A DNA stretch of 64,000 nucleotides, from positions 620,001-684,000 of the forward strand of contig NZ_CP007410.1 in the NCBI RefSeq assembly GCF_000585995.1, written 5' to 3'. Under the pieces are notes generated by a model, which saw only the letters and a list, made by a program, of their open reading frames with translations, was not told where the DNA came from and made no database searches. This DNA is from Pseudomonas brassicacearum (GTDB lineage: Bacteria; Pseudomonadota; Gammaproteobacteria; Pseudomonadales; Pseudomonadaceae). The first letter of the stretch is position 1. Each line of letters begins with the position of its first letter. Of the stretch, positions 47,132 to 56,246 are shown one piece after another. A program made the position numbers and the translations under genes.

Positions 47132-47168
47132 CACAAAAAAAGCGCCCGTTTCAGGGCGCTTTTTTGTG
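47132..47168 (+). terminator. Rho-independent terminator after azu
   Basis: AGCGCCC (47141-47147) pairs with GGGCGCT (47154-47160), loop GTTTCA, with A7 before and T6 after. It is bidirectional in form. Confidence 0.93.
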
Positions 47169-47191
47169 TCCGGCCAATAACCGCACCTCCT

Positions 47192-47275
47192 GTGGGAGCG
47201 AGCTTGCTCGCGATGGCGTCGGATCAGCCAACGTTGACGCTGGCTGACACACCGTTATCGCGAGCGAGCTCCCAC
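47192..47275. repeat. REPIN, family 1
   Basis: GTGGGAGCGAGCTTGCTC at 47192 and a complementary end closing at 47275. The right end reads CGAGCGAGCTCCCAC, missing a few bases of the standard REP, so it is slightly decayed. Confidence 0.85.
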
Positions 47276-47288
47276 AGGGATTTGCCCA

Positions 47289-48116
47289 TCACGGGGCGTA
47301 AGGCATCACTCGCTTGTGCTCGGTCTTGCGGTAGGTCTCGCAGATGATCCGGGCCGCTTCTTCGCGGATGGTCTTGCCATGCAGGAAGGCATCGATTTCG
47401 CCATAGGTCACGCCGTGGGCGGCTTCGTCGGGTTTGCCGGGGGACAGGTCTTCGAGGTCCGCGGTGGGGACTTTTTCCACCAGTGATTCCGGCGCGCCGA
47501 AGTCCCGGGCGATGGCCCGGACCTGGTTTTTCACCAGGCCGCTCAGCGGGGCCAGGTCGCAGGCGCCGTCACCGAATTTGGTGAAGAAACCCATCACGGC
47601 TTCGGCCGCGTGATCGGTGCCGATCACCAGGCCCTGCTCGGCGCCGGCGATGGTGTACTGCGCCACCATGCGCATCCGCGCCTTGGTATTGCCCACCACG
47701 AAATCCCGCATGCCCGGTGCCTTGCCTTCGAATGCCAGGACTTCGTTGGCCAAGGCCTTGACCGCCGGGCCGATGTTGACGGTATGGCGCTCGTCCGGTT
47801 CGATGAAGTCCACGCTGGCTTGTGCGTCATGTTCGTCGAACTGGGTTTCATACGGCAGGCGCACGGCGATGAACTTGTAGGCCGCGTTACCGCTTTTCTC
47901 CCGCAGTTCGCGCACGGCTCGCTGGGCCAGCAGGCCGGCGGTCAACGAGTCGACCCCGCCACTGATGCCCAGTACGAGGGTCTTGAGCCCGGAGTTGACC
48001 AGGCAATCCTGAATGAAGCTCACCCGGCGGGCGATTTCGGCCTTGAGGGCGGCGTCATCGGCGAACGGTGGCTGGACCTTGAGCTGTTCAGCAATCTCAC
48101 GCTGTACGGCTTGCAT
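47289..48116 (-). CDS. nadE: Ammonia-dependent NAD+ synthetase
   Basis: NadE converts deamido-NAD to NAD with ATP and ammonia. The 275-residue product has the ATP-pyrophosphatase P-loop [14 protein letters not shown], then [43 protein letters not shown] and [15 protein letters not shown], as in the short E. coli-type enzyme without a glutaminase domain. ATG 48116 lies four bases after the pncB stop and its AAGGAG overlaps the end of pncB, so the two are translated together. Confidence 0.97.
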   Translation of the reverse strand: MQAVQREIAEQLKVQPPFADDAALKAEIARRVSFIQDCLVNSGLKTLVLGISGGVDSLTAGLLAQRAVRELREKSGNAAYKFIAVRLPYETQFDEHDAQASVDFIEPDERHTVNIGPAVKALANEVLAFEGKAPGMRDFVVGNTKARMRMVAQYTIAGAEQGLVIGTDHAAEAVMGFFTKFGDGACDLAPLSGLVKNQVRAIARDFGAPESLVEKVPTADLEDLSPGKPDEAAHGVTYGEIDAFLHGKTIREEAARIICETYRKTEHKRVMPYAP

Positions 48117-48120
48117 GAAT

Positions 48121-49347
48121 TCACTCCTTGCTTGATGTGTCTGAAAGGGCGGCAGGTACTTGGAAAACGTGTCGCATGTAGGCGACGAAATTCGGGTCCT
48201 TGCAGTGGGTCTTGCCGGGCTCGTCTGAAATCTTGGCCACGGGTTGCCCGTCACAGCTGATCATTTTAAGCACGATGCTCATGGGCTCTACACCCGGGAT
48301 GTCACACGTCAGGTTGGTGCCAATACCGAAGCTGACATTAATGCGACCACGCAAGGCCCGAAAAATATCCAGGCATTTGGGCAAGGTCAGGCTATCGGAG
48401 AACACCAGGGTCTTGCTCATCGGGTCGATGCCGAGCTTGTGATAGTGGGCAATGGCCTTTTCGGCCCAGATGACCGGGTCGCCGGAGTCATGGCGCAAAC
48501 CGTCGAACAGCTTGGCGAAGAACAGATCGAAGTCCTTCAGGAAGGCGTCCATGGTGATGCAATCGGTCAGCGCGATCCCCAGCAGGCCGCGGTATTCGCG
48601 CACCCAGCAATCGAGGGCGGCGATCTGGCTGTCGATCAGCCGCGGGCCCAATTGCTGGTGCGCCATGATCCATTCATGGGCCATGGTGCCCAGGGGCTTC
48701 ATGTCCAGCTCCCGGGACAGGTGCACATTGCTGGTGCCGACAAACCGCCCGGGAAAATCGTGCTTGAGCACGTTCACCACTTCTTCCTGGACGCGGTAAG
48801 AAAACCGACGGCGGGTGCCGAAGTCCGCTACCTGCAGTTCGGACAATTCGTCGGCGCTGGCGTTGGCGCTCAACCAGTCGAACTTGCGATACAACTGCTC
48901 CCGTGCCTGCTCCAGGACAATTTCACGGTAGCGATAGCGATTGCGCACTTCGCTGACAATGGCCAGCAACGGTACTTCGAACAGAATCACGTGCAACCAC
49001 GGCCCACGCAGGCGGATGAACAGCTCGCCGTTGTCGATGCCGGTGTGTACGTAGCGCAGGTTGAAGCGAAACAGGCCCAGGAAACGCAGGAAGTCCGGCT
49101 TCAGAAAGCTGATGCGCTCCAGGAAACCCAACTGGTCGGCGCTCAGGCTCAACTCGGCAAGGCGTTCGATCTGGAAACGGATCTCCGCCAGATACGGTCG
49201 CAGGTCCTCGCTGTTGCGGCAGCGAAACTCCCATTCGACTTCGACGTTGGGGTAATTGTGCAGCACCGCCTGCATCATCGTCAGTTTGTAGAAGTCGGTG
49301 TCGAGCAGGTTCTGCACGATACGATCGGCAAACACACTCTCGCTCAT
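48121..49347 (-). CDS. pncB: Nicotinate phosphoribosyltransferase
   Basis: PncB makes nicotinate mononucleotide from nicotinate and PRPP, the entry step of the Preiss-Handler salvage route; NadE encoded next to it performs the last step. The 408-residue product has the family start [21 protein letters not shown], the central [10 protein letters not shown], the phosphorylated-histidine region [22 protein letters not shown] and LRHDSGDP. Confidence 0.97.
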   Translation of the reverse strand: MSESVFADRIVQNLLDTDFYKLTMMQAVLHNYPNVEVEWEFRCRNSEDLRPYLAEIRFQIERLAELSLSADQLGFLERISFLKPDFLRFLGLFRFNLRYVHTGIDNGELFIRLRGPWLHVILFEVPLLAIVSEVRNRYRYREIVLEQAREQLYRKFDWLSANASADELSELQVADFGTRRRFSYRVQEEVVNVLKHDFPGRFVGTSNVHLSRELDMKPLGTMAHEWIMAHQQLGPRLIDSQIAALDCWVREYRGLLGIALTDCITMDAFLKDFDLFFAKLFDGLRHDSGDPVIWAEKAIAHYHKLGIDPMSKTLVFSDSLTLPKCLDIFRALRGRINVSFGIGTNLTCDIPGVEPMSIVLKMISCDGQPVAKISDEPGKTHCKDPNFVAYMRHVFQVPAALSDTSSKE

Positions 49348-49468
49348 AACGGGAATCTCCAGGCAGGCCGCTGGGTGGGCAGCAGGGTGCAGCGGTTTGG
49401 GATGAGGGCGTTAGTGGCGCATAACCTGGGTGGGTATTGCCAGTGATTTTTGGTATCCGTTGGCTTTT

Positions 49469-49559
49469 GTGGCGAGGGAGCTTGCTCCCGCTCGGGTGCG
49501 CGGCGCCCGCATGGAAAGGGGCCGCTTCGCGCCCCAGCGGGAGCAAGCTCCCTCGCCAC
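49469..49559. repeat. REPIN, family 2
   Basis: GTGGCGAGGGAGCTTGCTCC at 49469 and its complement ending CCTCGCCAC at 49559. It lies between pncB and the end of the LysR gene. Confidence 0.88.
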
Positions 49560-49580
49560 AGGGGTTGGTGCTGGCTGCTG

Positions 49581-50489
49581 CTATTGCGGCGTACCCGGGC
49601 TCTCGATCTGCCCCAGCATCCACTCCACGAAAAGTCGCACCTTGGGCACTTCCGCCGAGTGTTCGGGGTAGGCCAGGTAGTAAGCATCGGTGCTCGGCAT
49701 CGCATGCTGCCAGGGGATGACCAGTTTGCCATCGGCCAGTTCTTCTTCCACCAGAAACCGTGGCAACAGGGCGACGCCGCAGCCGACCTGGGCGGCGCGG
49801 ATGCACATGTAGAAAGTTTCGAAGCGCGGCCCGTGGTAGCTGTGTTCGGTGTGGTAGCCCTGGCTGGCGAACCAGTCGTGCCAGGCTTGCGGGCGCGACG
49901 CGTTTTGCAGCAACACCAGGTCGGCCAGTTGCGTCGGCTCGGTGAAGGGCTGCTCCGGCAGGCTGCCCGGGGCGCAGACCGGCACCAGCTCTTCGCCAAA
50001 CAACTTCAGGGACTCAGTGCCGGCCCGCGAGCCCTGGCCGAAATAGAACGCCAGGTCGCTGCGCCCTTGCAGCAAGTCGTCGGCCTCCTGTTCACTGCAC
50101 AGGTCCAGATGAATCGTCGGATGCCGCAGGCGCCAGCCCTTCAGCCGTGGGACCAGCCAGCGCGCACCGAAGGTCGGGGGCGTGGAGACTCGCAGGACCT
50201 CGGTATCGCCACCGTAGGAACGTAGGTAATGAGTGGACATTTCCACCTGGGTGAGGATTTTTCGGACCTCTCCCAAGTACAAATCCCCCGCCGGTGTCAG
50301 CTGCAAGCGTCGGCGCACGCGCCGGAACAGCAGATGCTGCAGCAACTCCTCCAATTGCGCGACTTGCTTGCTGACGGCGCTCTGGGTCAGGTTCAGCTCT
50401 TCGGCGGCGCGGGTGAAGCTCAGGTGACGGGTCACCGCTTCGAAGCACTGTAGCGCCGTGATCGACGGCAAATAGCGTTTATTGAGCAT
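49581..50489 (-). CDS. LysR family transcriptional regulator
   Basis: The 302-residue product has the amino-terminal winged helix-turn-helix (about 5-64): LPSITALQCFEAVTRHLSFTRAAEELNLTQSAVSKQVAQLEELL. The rest is a substrate-binding-like effector domain. It is divergent from amaB with 178 bases between the starts, the classic arrangement for a LysR activator of the neighbouring operon. Control of L-pipecolate/lysine catabolism is therefore the likely role, but no effector can be read from the sequence. Confidence 0.93.
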   Translation of the reverse strand: MLNKRYLPSITALQCFEAVTRHLSFTRAAEELNLTQSAVSKQVAQLEELLQHLLFRRVRRRLQLTPAGDLYLGEVRKILTQVEMSTHYLRSYGGDTEVLRVSTPPTFGARWLVPRLKGWRLRHPTIHLDLCSEQEADDLLQGRSDLAFYFGQGSRAGTESLKLFGEELVPVCAPGSLPEQPFTEPTQLADLVLLQNASRPQAWHDWFASQGYHTEHSYHGPRFETFYMCIRAAQVGCGVALLPRFLVEEELADGKLVIPWQHAMPSTDAYYLAYPEHSAEVPKVRLFVEWMLGQIESPGTPQ

Positions 50490-50667
50490 GATGAGGCCTT
50501 AGTTCTTGTCGCTCTGCTTAACCGGTCATGGGCAGCATGAATAAACGGAATGATATCTCGCTTAAAGGTCGTTTGTTGGCAAGACTCAGGCCAGCTACAA
50601 CTACAGGTCTGATCAACCGTGATCGTCCGGTTGCCAATTCTTTGTCTTTCGCTTGAGGAAAATCCCC

Positions 50668-52158
50668 ATGGTTGCTGCATTGCTTGATCGTCTGGGCGTC
50701 AGCCCGGCCCTGTACCAGAACGGCACCGAGCCGGTGCATTCACCCATTGATGGCAGCCGCATCGGCGCCGTGAACTGGGAAGGCGCCGCAGAGGTCGAGC
50801 AGCAGGTCAGCCGTGCCGAACATGCCTTCGACTTGTGGCGCAACGTACCGGCCCCGCGTCGCGGCGAGTTGGTGCGCCAGTTCGGCGATCTGTTGCGCGA
50901 GTACAAAGCCGATCTCGGCGAACTGGTGTCGTGGGAAGCCGGCAAGATCACCCAGGAAGGCCTGGGTGAAGTGCAAGAGATGATCGACATCTGCGATTTC
51001 GCCGTCGGCCTGTCCCGCCAGCTGTACGGCTTGACCATCGCCTCCGAGCGTCCGGGCCACCACATGCGTGAGTCCTGGCATCCGCTGGGCGTGGTCGGGG
51101 TGATCAGTGCCTTCAACTTCCCCGTGGCGGTCTGGGCCTGGAACACCACGCTGGCCCTGGTGTGCGGCAACGCGGTGATCTGGAAACCGTCGGAAAAAAC
51201 CCCACTCACCGCCCTGGCTTGCCAGGCGCTGTTCGAACGCGTGCTGAAGAACTTCAGCGATGCGCCTGCGTACCTGAGCCAGGTGATCATCGGCGGTCGT
51301 GATGCCGGTGAAGCGTTGGTAGATGACCCGCGCGTAGCCTTGATCAGCGCCACCGGCAGCACCCGCATGGGCCGTGAAGTGGCGCCGAAAGTCGCCGCGC
51401 GCTTCGCCCGCAGCATCCTGGAACTGGGCGGCAACAACGCGATGATCCTGGCCCCTAGCGCCGATCTGGACATGGCCGTGCGCGCCATCCTGTTCAGCGC
51501 CGTCGGCACCGCCGGCCAGCGTTGCACCACCCTGCGCCGCCTGATCGCCCATGAATCGGTGAAAGAAGAAATCGTCACCCGTCTCAAGGCCGCTTATTCG
51601 AAAGTGCGCATTGGCCACCCGTTGGAAGGCAACCTGGTTGGGCCGCTGATCGACAAGCACAGCTTCGACAACATGCAGGATGCATTGGAGCAGGCCCTGA
51701 GTGAAGGCGGGCGGGTATTCGGCGGCAAGCGCCAGCTCGAAGACCAGTTCCCGAATGCCTATTACGTCTCGCCGGCCATCGTCGAGATGCCGGAGCAGAG
51801 CGACGTCGTGCGTCACGAAACCTTTGCGCCGATTCTCTACGTGGTTGGCTACAAGGATTTCAGCGAAGCCCTGCACCTGAACAACTCGGTACCTCAGGGC
51901 CTGTCGTCCTGCATCTTCACCACCGACGTGCGTGAAGCCGAGCAGTTCATGTCGGCAGTGGGCAGCGACTGCGGCATCGCCAACGTCAATATCGGCCCGA
52001 GCGGCGCGGAAATCGGCGGCGCGTTTGGCGGCGAGAAAGAAACCGGCGGTGGTCGCGAATCCGGCTCCGACGCCTGGCGCGGCTACATGCGCCGCCAGAC
52101 CAACACCGTGAACTACTCGCTGGAGTTGCCGTTGGCGCAGGGGATTACCTTCGATTAA
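50668..52158 (+). CDS. amaB: L-piperidine-6-carboxylate (aminoadipate semialdehyde) dehydrogenase AmaB
   Basis: The 496-residue product is an aldehyde dehydrogenase of the ALDH7/antiquitin type: SAFNFPVAVWAWN, KPSEKTPLTA (cofactor site), ELGGNNAMI (general-base glutamate) and GTAGQRCTTLRRL (catalytic cysteine). In P. putida AmaB oxidises 2-aminoadipate semialdehyde to 2-aminoadipate in the pipecolate branch of lysine catabolism. The amaA gene downstream makes this assignment firm. ATG 50668 has GAGGA upstream. Confidence 0.93.
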   Translation: MVAALLDRLGVSPALYQNGTEPVHSPIDGSRIGAVNWEGAAEVEQQVSRAEHAFDLWRNVPAPRRGELVRQFGDLLREYKADLGELVSWEAGKITQEGLGEVQEMIDICDFAVGLSRQLYGLTIASERPGHHMRESWHPLGVVGVISAFNFPVAVWAWNTTLALVCGNAVIWKPSEKTPLTALACQALFERVLKNFSDAPAYLSQVIIGGRDAGEALVDDPRVALISATGSTRMGREVAPKVAARFARSILELGGNNAMILAPSADLDMAVRAILFSAVGTAGQRCTTLRRLIAHESVKEEIVTRLKAAYSKVRIGHPLEGNLVGPLIDKHSFDNMQDALEQALSEGGRVFGGKRQLEDQFPNAYYVSPAIVEMPEQSDVVRHETFAPILYVVGYKDFSEALHLNNSVPQGLSSCIFTTDVREAEQFMSAVGSDCGIANVNIGPSGAEIGGAFGGEKETGGGRESGSDAWRGYMRRQTNTVNYSLELPLAQGITFD

Positions 52159-52183
52159 GACTTGAGCCAAGTGGTGACCCCAT

Positions 52184-52271
52184 GTGGGAGCGGGCTTGCT
52201 CGCGAAAGCGGTGTATCAGTCGACATCAATGTTGGATGAGCGTCCGCTTTCGCGAGCAAGCCCGCTCCCAC
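52184..52271. repeat. REPIN, family 1, inside the amaB-amaA gap
   Basis: GTGGGAGCGGGCTTGCTC at 52184 and its complement ending at 52271 are inserted between two genes that probably form one transcription unit. A stem-loop here could alter mRNA decay between them. Confidence 0.88.
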
Positions 52272-52314
52272 AATTGAATGTGTAGTGGTTGGGTTTCATT
52301 TCCGGAGTCTGGCA

Positions 52315-53598
52315 ATGCCGTTACGCGAAGAATGTCTGTGGGAAAATCTGACGCCGCAAAGGCCTGAAAATACTGCGCTCACGGGGGAAGTCACGGTCGA
52401 TGTCTGCGTGATCGGCGCAGGCTTCACCGGATTGTCGGCGGCGGTGCACTTGCTGGAACAAGGCAAGCGCGTTGCCGTGTTGGAAGCGCATCGGGCCGGG
52501 CACGGTGGCTCGGGACGCAACGTCGGCCTGGTCAACGCCGGCCTGTGGATCCCGCCGGACGACATCGAGGCCGGCTTCGGCGAGGCGGTGGGCAGCCAAC
52601 TCAACCGCATGCTGGGCGCCGCGCCGGCCTTGGTGTTCAGCCTCGTCGACAAGTACAACATTGATTGTCAGTTGCGCCGCGAAGGCACCTTGCACATGGC
52701 CCATAACGCCAGGGGCGAGGCGGACCTGCGCAGTCGCGAAGCACAATGGAAACGCCGAGGCGCTCCGGTGGAGTTGCTCACCGGCCAGGCCTGTGTCGAG
52801 GCCACCGGCACCTCAAAAATAGCCGCGGCGTTGCTCGATCGACGTGCCGGTACGCTCAATCCAATGGCCTACACCAGCGGATTGGCCAAGGCTGCGCAGG
52901 ATCTGGGGGGCCAGCTGTTCGACCATTCAGCCGTGACACGCCTGGAACGCCAAGGCCAGCGCTGGTCAGTGCAGACCGCCCAAGGTTCGGTATTGGCCGA
53001 GCAGGTGGTAATCGCCTCCAATGCTTACACCGAGGGCGACTGGACCGAGCTGCGACGCAACTTCTTTCCCGGCTACTACTATCAAGTCGCTTCCGCCCCG
53101 CTGACCGACGAGGCGGCCCGACGCATTTTGCCGGGCGGGCAAGGTTCGTGGGACACCCGCCAGGTGTTGAGCAGCATTCGTCGGGACAAGGACGGCCGTT
53201 TGTTGCTGGGTAGCCTGGGCAATGGCAACCGCAAGCCAACCTGGTTCCTCAAGGCTTGGGCCGACCGGGTGCAGCAGCACTATTTCCCCTACCTCAAGCC
53301 GGTGGAGTGGGAGTGCACCTGGACCGGTTGCATCGCCTTCACGCCTGATCACCTGATGCGCCTGTTCGAACCGGCGCCGGGTCTGGTGGCCGTGACGGGT
53401 TACAACGGCCGGGGCGTGACCACCGGTACGGTGGTGGGCAAGGCCTTCGCCGATTACCTGTGCCAGGGTGATGCCAAGGCGTTGCCGATCCCCTTCGCAC
53501 CCATGCAACCACTGGTCGGGGCGGGGGTACGCAGTTGCTTGTATGAGGCGGGTTTTTCGCTGTATCACGCGGGCCAGTGCCTGCGGATCGTCATTTGA
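52315..53598 (+). CDS. amaA: L-pipecolate oxidase AmaA (FAD-dependent oxidoreductase)
   Basis: AmaA oxidises L-pipecolate to piperideine-6-carboxylate, the substrate of AmaB in its open form. The 427-residue product has an FAD-binding Rossmann motif DVCVIGAGFTGLSAAVHLLEQG at about 29-50, the DAO-type GGSGRNVGLVNAG, and a closing GLVAVTGYNGRGVTTGTVVGKAFADYL. ATG 52315 follows CCGGAGT. No terminator follows before the liv regulatory region. Confidence 0.92.
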   Translation: MPLREECLWENLTPQRPENTALTGEVTVDVCVIGAGFTGLSAAVHLLEQGKRVAVLEAHRAGHGGSGRNVGLVNAGLWIPPDDIEAGFGEAVGSQLNRMLGAAPALVFSLVDKYNIDCQLRREGTLHMAHNARGEADLRSREAQWKRRGAPVELLTGQACVEATGTSKIAAALLDRRAGTLNPMAYTSGLAKAAQDLGGQLFDHSAVTRLERQGQRWSVQTAQGSVLAEQVVIASNAYTEGDWTELRRNFFPGYYYQVASAPLTDEAARRILPGGQGSWDTRQVLSSIRRDKDGRLLLGSLGNGNRKPTWFLKAWADRVQQHYFPYLKPVEWECTWTGCIAFTPDHLMRLFEPAPGLVAVTGYNGRGVTTGTVVGKAFADYLCQGDAKALPIPFAPMQPLVGAGVRSCLYEAGFSLYHAGQCLRIVI

Positions 53599-53660
53599 GT
53601 GTTGGAAAATGTTACCGGAACCAGCGTTTTCCGAGACAGCGTCTAGCCTGTTATGGTGCG

Positions 53661-53817
53661 GGTTGTAGCAGTCGCGCACCGGGAGTGTGCAGTTCGGTAG
53701 CGTAGGTTGTTACAGCATGGTTGCACGCCGTTTCGCGCGACGGTTGCAATGATGGCTCATGGAAGGTTGTACCTGTTTTGCAAAATGGTTGCACCTTGCG
53801 CGGTTTAGACGGTTGCA
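53661..53817 (+). promoter_or_regulatory. Phased array of GGTTGYA direct repeats upstream of the liv operon
   Basis: GGTTG begins at 53661, 53705, 53719, 53742, 53765, 53787 and 53811, nearly always followed by YA (GGTTGCA or GGTTGTA). The last five are spaced 23, 23, 22 and 24 bases, about two helical turns, and 53661 to 53705 is twice 22. The sites lie roughly 100-255 bases before the predicted start of transcription from a sigma-54 promoter, the usual place for an activator's upstream sites. No open frame of note covers the region. Confidence 0.65.
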
Positions 53818-53890
53818 CGCCCTGTGAAAAAGGGCCCGAAACAGTCGAAATAACAATAAAGCAGCGACTTTTTTCAGAATAAAAAACCGA

Positions 53891-53906
53891 TGGCACGGCC
53901 CTTGCT
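53891..53906 (+). promoter_or_regulatory. Sigma-54 (RpoN) promoter of the liv operon
   Basis: TGGCACGGCCCTTGCT matches the -24/-12 consensus TGGCAC-N5-TTGCW exactly; GG (53892-53893) and GC (53904-53905) are ten bases apart. Transcription should begin near 53917 and give a leader of about 50 bases before livK. An activating enhancer-binding protein is therefore required. Confidence 0.9.
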
Positions 53907-53969
53907 CTTAGCTTCTGCGTGAAAGTGAAGTCGCAGTGCCAACTAAAAAAAACCTTGGAGCACCACCTC

Positions 53970-55103
53970 ATGTCCCAGACGTTTTACAAGAAAGGCTTTC
54001 TGGCCCTCGCAGTGGCTGCTGCGTTGGGTGTTTCTGCGTTTGCTCAGGCCGACATCAAGATCGGCGTAGCGGGTCCCATGACAGGCGCCAACGCGGCATT
54101 TGGCGAACAGTACATGAAGGGTGCACAAGCCGCGGCAGACGAGATCAATGCCAAGGGCGGCGTGAACGGGGAAAAAATTCTGCTGGTCAAGGGCGACGAC
54201 GCCTGCGAACCGAAACAGGCCGTTACGGTAGCCAAGGACCTGAGCAACCAGAAAGTGGCGGGCGTTGTCGGTCACTTCTGCTCCTCGTCGACCATCCCGG
54301 CCTCCGAGATCTACGACGAAGCAGGCATCATTGCGATCACTCCGGGTTCTACCAACCCTACTGTGACCGAGCGCGGCTTGAGTGCCATGTTCCGTATGTG
54401 CGGGCGTGACGACCAGCAAGGCATCGTTGCCGGCGACTACATCGTCGACGTGCTCAAAGGTAAAAAAGTCGTCGTGCTGCACGACAAGGATACCTACGGC
54501 CAGGGCCTGGCGGATGCAACCAAAGCCCAGCTCGAGAAGCGTGGCGTGAAGCCGGTACTGTACGAAGGCCTGACCCGTGGTGAAAAAGACTTCAGCACCA
54601 TTGTCACCAAGATTCGTGGCGTTGGCGCCGATGTCGTCTATTTCGGTGGTCTGCACCCGGAAGCCGGTCCCCTGGTTCGTCAACTGCGTGAGCAAGGCCT
54701 GAAGGACGTCAAGTTCATGTCCGACGACGGCATCGTGACCGACGAGCTGGTCACCACCGCTGGCGGCCCGCAATTTGTCGACGGCGTGCTGATGACCTTC
54801 GGCGCCGACCCGCGCCTGCTGCCAGACAGCAAGGCTGTGGTGGATGCGTTCCGCGCCAAGGGCACTGAGCCGGAAGGCTACACCCTGTATGCCTACGCTT
54901 CGGTCCAGACCCTCGCGGCTGCGTTCAATGGCGCCAAGAAAAATGATGGCGAAGCAGCGGCCAAATGGCTGAAGGCCAACTCGGTCCAGACGGTGATGGG
55001 CAAGAAAGAGTGGGACGCCAAGGGCGACCTGAAGGTCTCCGACTACGTGGTCTACGAGTGGGACAAGGACGGCAAATACCACCAGTTGGAAAAACAGAAG
55101 TAA
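53970..55103 (+). CDS. livK: Branched-chain amino acid ABC transporter substrate-binding protein (LivK/BraC type)
   Basis: This periplasmic protein binds branched-chain amino acids and delivers them to LivHMGF. The 377-residue precursor has a signal peptide (basic KK, core GFLALAVAAALGVSAFAQA). The mature part begins DIKIGVAGPMTGANAAFGEQ and contains VGHFCSSSTIPASEIYDEAG, the usual ligand-site loop. It is the first gene after the sigma-54 promoter; a 225-base gap with a hairpin separates it from livH, as is common for highly expressed binding proteins. Confidence 0.95.
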   Translation: MSQTFYKKGFLALAVAAALGVSAFAQADIKIGVAGPMTGANAAFGEQYMKGAQAAADEINAKGGVNGEKILLVKGDDACEPKQAVTVAKDLSNQKVAGVVGHFCSSSTIPASEIYDEAGIIAITPGSTNPTVTERGLSAMFRMCGRDDQQGIVAGDYIVDVLKGKKVVVLHDKDTYGQGLADATKAQLEKRGVKPVLYEGLTRGEKDFSTIVTKIRGVGADVVYFGGLHPEAGPLVRQLREQGLKDVKFMSDDGIVTDELVTTAGGPQFVDGVLMTFGADPRLLPDSKAVVDAFRAKGTEPEGYTLYAYASVQTLAAAFNGAKKNDGEAAAKWLKANSVQTVMGKKEWDAKGDLKVSDYVVYEWDKDGKYHQLEKQK

Positions 55104-55132
55104 ACGCGATCGGCTAGATCCCCCGATTCCAT

Positions 55133-55221
55133 GTGCGAGCGAGCTTGCTCGCGATGGCGGACTGACAGGCGACATCTTTTGTTGAATGTCTGTGCGCTAT
55201 CGCTGGCAGGCCAGCTTCCAC
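55133..55221. repeat. Decayed REPIN, family 1
   Basis: The left end GTGCGAGCGAGCTTGCTC (55133) has one change from the family sequence. The right end, CAGGCCAGCTTCCAC ending at 55221, is strongly altered. It sits between livK and livH. Confidence 0.75.
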
Positions 55222-55278
55222 AAGGGATGTAGTGTTCTGACTGACATTGCTCCGACGTAAATCTGTATTTTCCTTAGA

Positions 55279-55309
55279 AGAACCGCACACTCAAGAGTGT
55301 GCAGGTTCT
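55279..55309 (+). other. Intercistronic hairpin livK-livH
   Basis: AGAACC-GCACACTC (55279-55292) pairs with GAGTGTGC-A-GGTTCT (55295-55309), a 14-base-pair stem with loop AA and one bulged A. No T run follows, so it is more likely an mRNA-stability or partial-attenuation element than a full terminator. Confidence 0.7.
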
Positions 55310-55328
55310 CACTGCGTGAGATTGCGTT

Positions 55329-56243
55329 ATGGATGGTATTTTCCTGCAGCAACTGGTCAACGGCCTGACCCTCGGGTCGGTCTATGGCCTGATCGCCATC
55401 GGCTACACAATGGTCTATGGCATCATCGGCATGATCAACTTCGCCCATGGCGAGGTTTACATGATCTCTGCGTACCTCGCGGCGATCAGTCTGGCTCTGC
55501 TGGCATACTTCGGTATTGAATCCTTCCCTCTGCTGATGCTTGGCACGCTGGTCTTCACGATCGTCGTCACGGCGGTGTATGGCTGGGTCATCGAGCGTGT
55601 CGCCTACAAACCCCTGCGTAACTCCACCCGACTGGCACCGCTGATCAGCGCCATCGGTATTTCGCTGATCCTGCAAAACTATGCACAGATCGCCCAGGGC
55701 GCGAAGCAACAAGGGGTTCCAACCTTGCTGACGGGAGCCTGGCGCGTCGACGTCGGCACCGGATTCGTGCAACTGACCTACACCAAGGTTTTCATCCTGG
55801 TCGCTGCATTTGCCGGGATGGCCCTGCTGACCTACGTCATCAAGTACACCAAGCTCGGCCGCATGTGCCGCGCGACCCAGCAAGACCGCAAGATGGCCTC
55901 GATCCTGGGGATCAACACCGACCGTGTGATTTCCTACGTATTCATCATTGGTGCAGCGATGGCGGCCCTGGCCGGCGTGCTGATCACCATGAACTACGGC
56001 ACGTTCGACTTCTATGCCGGCTTCATCATCGGCATCAAGGCGTTCACCGCCGCGGTACTCGGCGGGATCGGCTCGCTGCCTGGCGCGATGCTCGGCGGGA
56101 TCATTCTCGGGATTTCCGAGTCGCTGTTCTCCGGCCTGGTCAATTCGGACTACAAAGACGTCTTCAGCTTCTCGCTGCTCGTTCTCGTTCTGGTCTTTCG
56201 GCCCCAAGGCCTGCTTGGCCGTCCTCTTGTGTCGAAGGTGTAA
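55329..56243 (+). CDS. livH: Branched-chain amino acid ABC transporter permease LivH
   Basis: The 304-residue inner-membrane permease has about eight helices and the family start LVNGLTLGSVYGLIAIGYTMVYGIIGMINFAHGEVYM. The conserved cytoplasmic loop facing the ATPase is near KMASILGINTDRVISYVF, and the closing GGIGSLPGAMLGGIILGISESL is typical. It is followed three bases later by livM. Confidence 0.95.
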   Translation: MDGIFLQQLVNGLTLGSVYGLIAIGYTMVYGIIGMINFAHGEVYMISAYLAAISLALLAYFGIESFPLLMLGTLVFTIVVTAVYGWVIERVAYKPLRNSTRLAPLISAIGISLILQNYAQIAQGAKQQGVPTLLTGAWRVDVGTGFVQLTYTKVFILVAAFAGMALLTYVIKYTKLGRMCRATQQDRKMASILGINTDRVISYVFIIGAAMAALAGVLITMNYGTFDFYAGFIIGIKAFTAAVLGGIGSLPGAMLGGIILGISESLFSGLVNSDYKDVFSFSLLVLVLVFRPQGLLGRPLVSKV

Positions 56244-56246
56244 GCG

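Noticed and set aside
53919..53969. Upstream ATG as the livK start
   Set aside because: It lies at or next to the predicted sigma-54 transcription start and would put 17 charged residues before the signal peptide.
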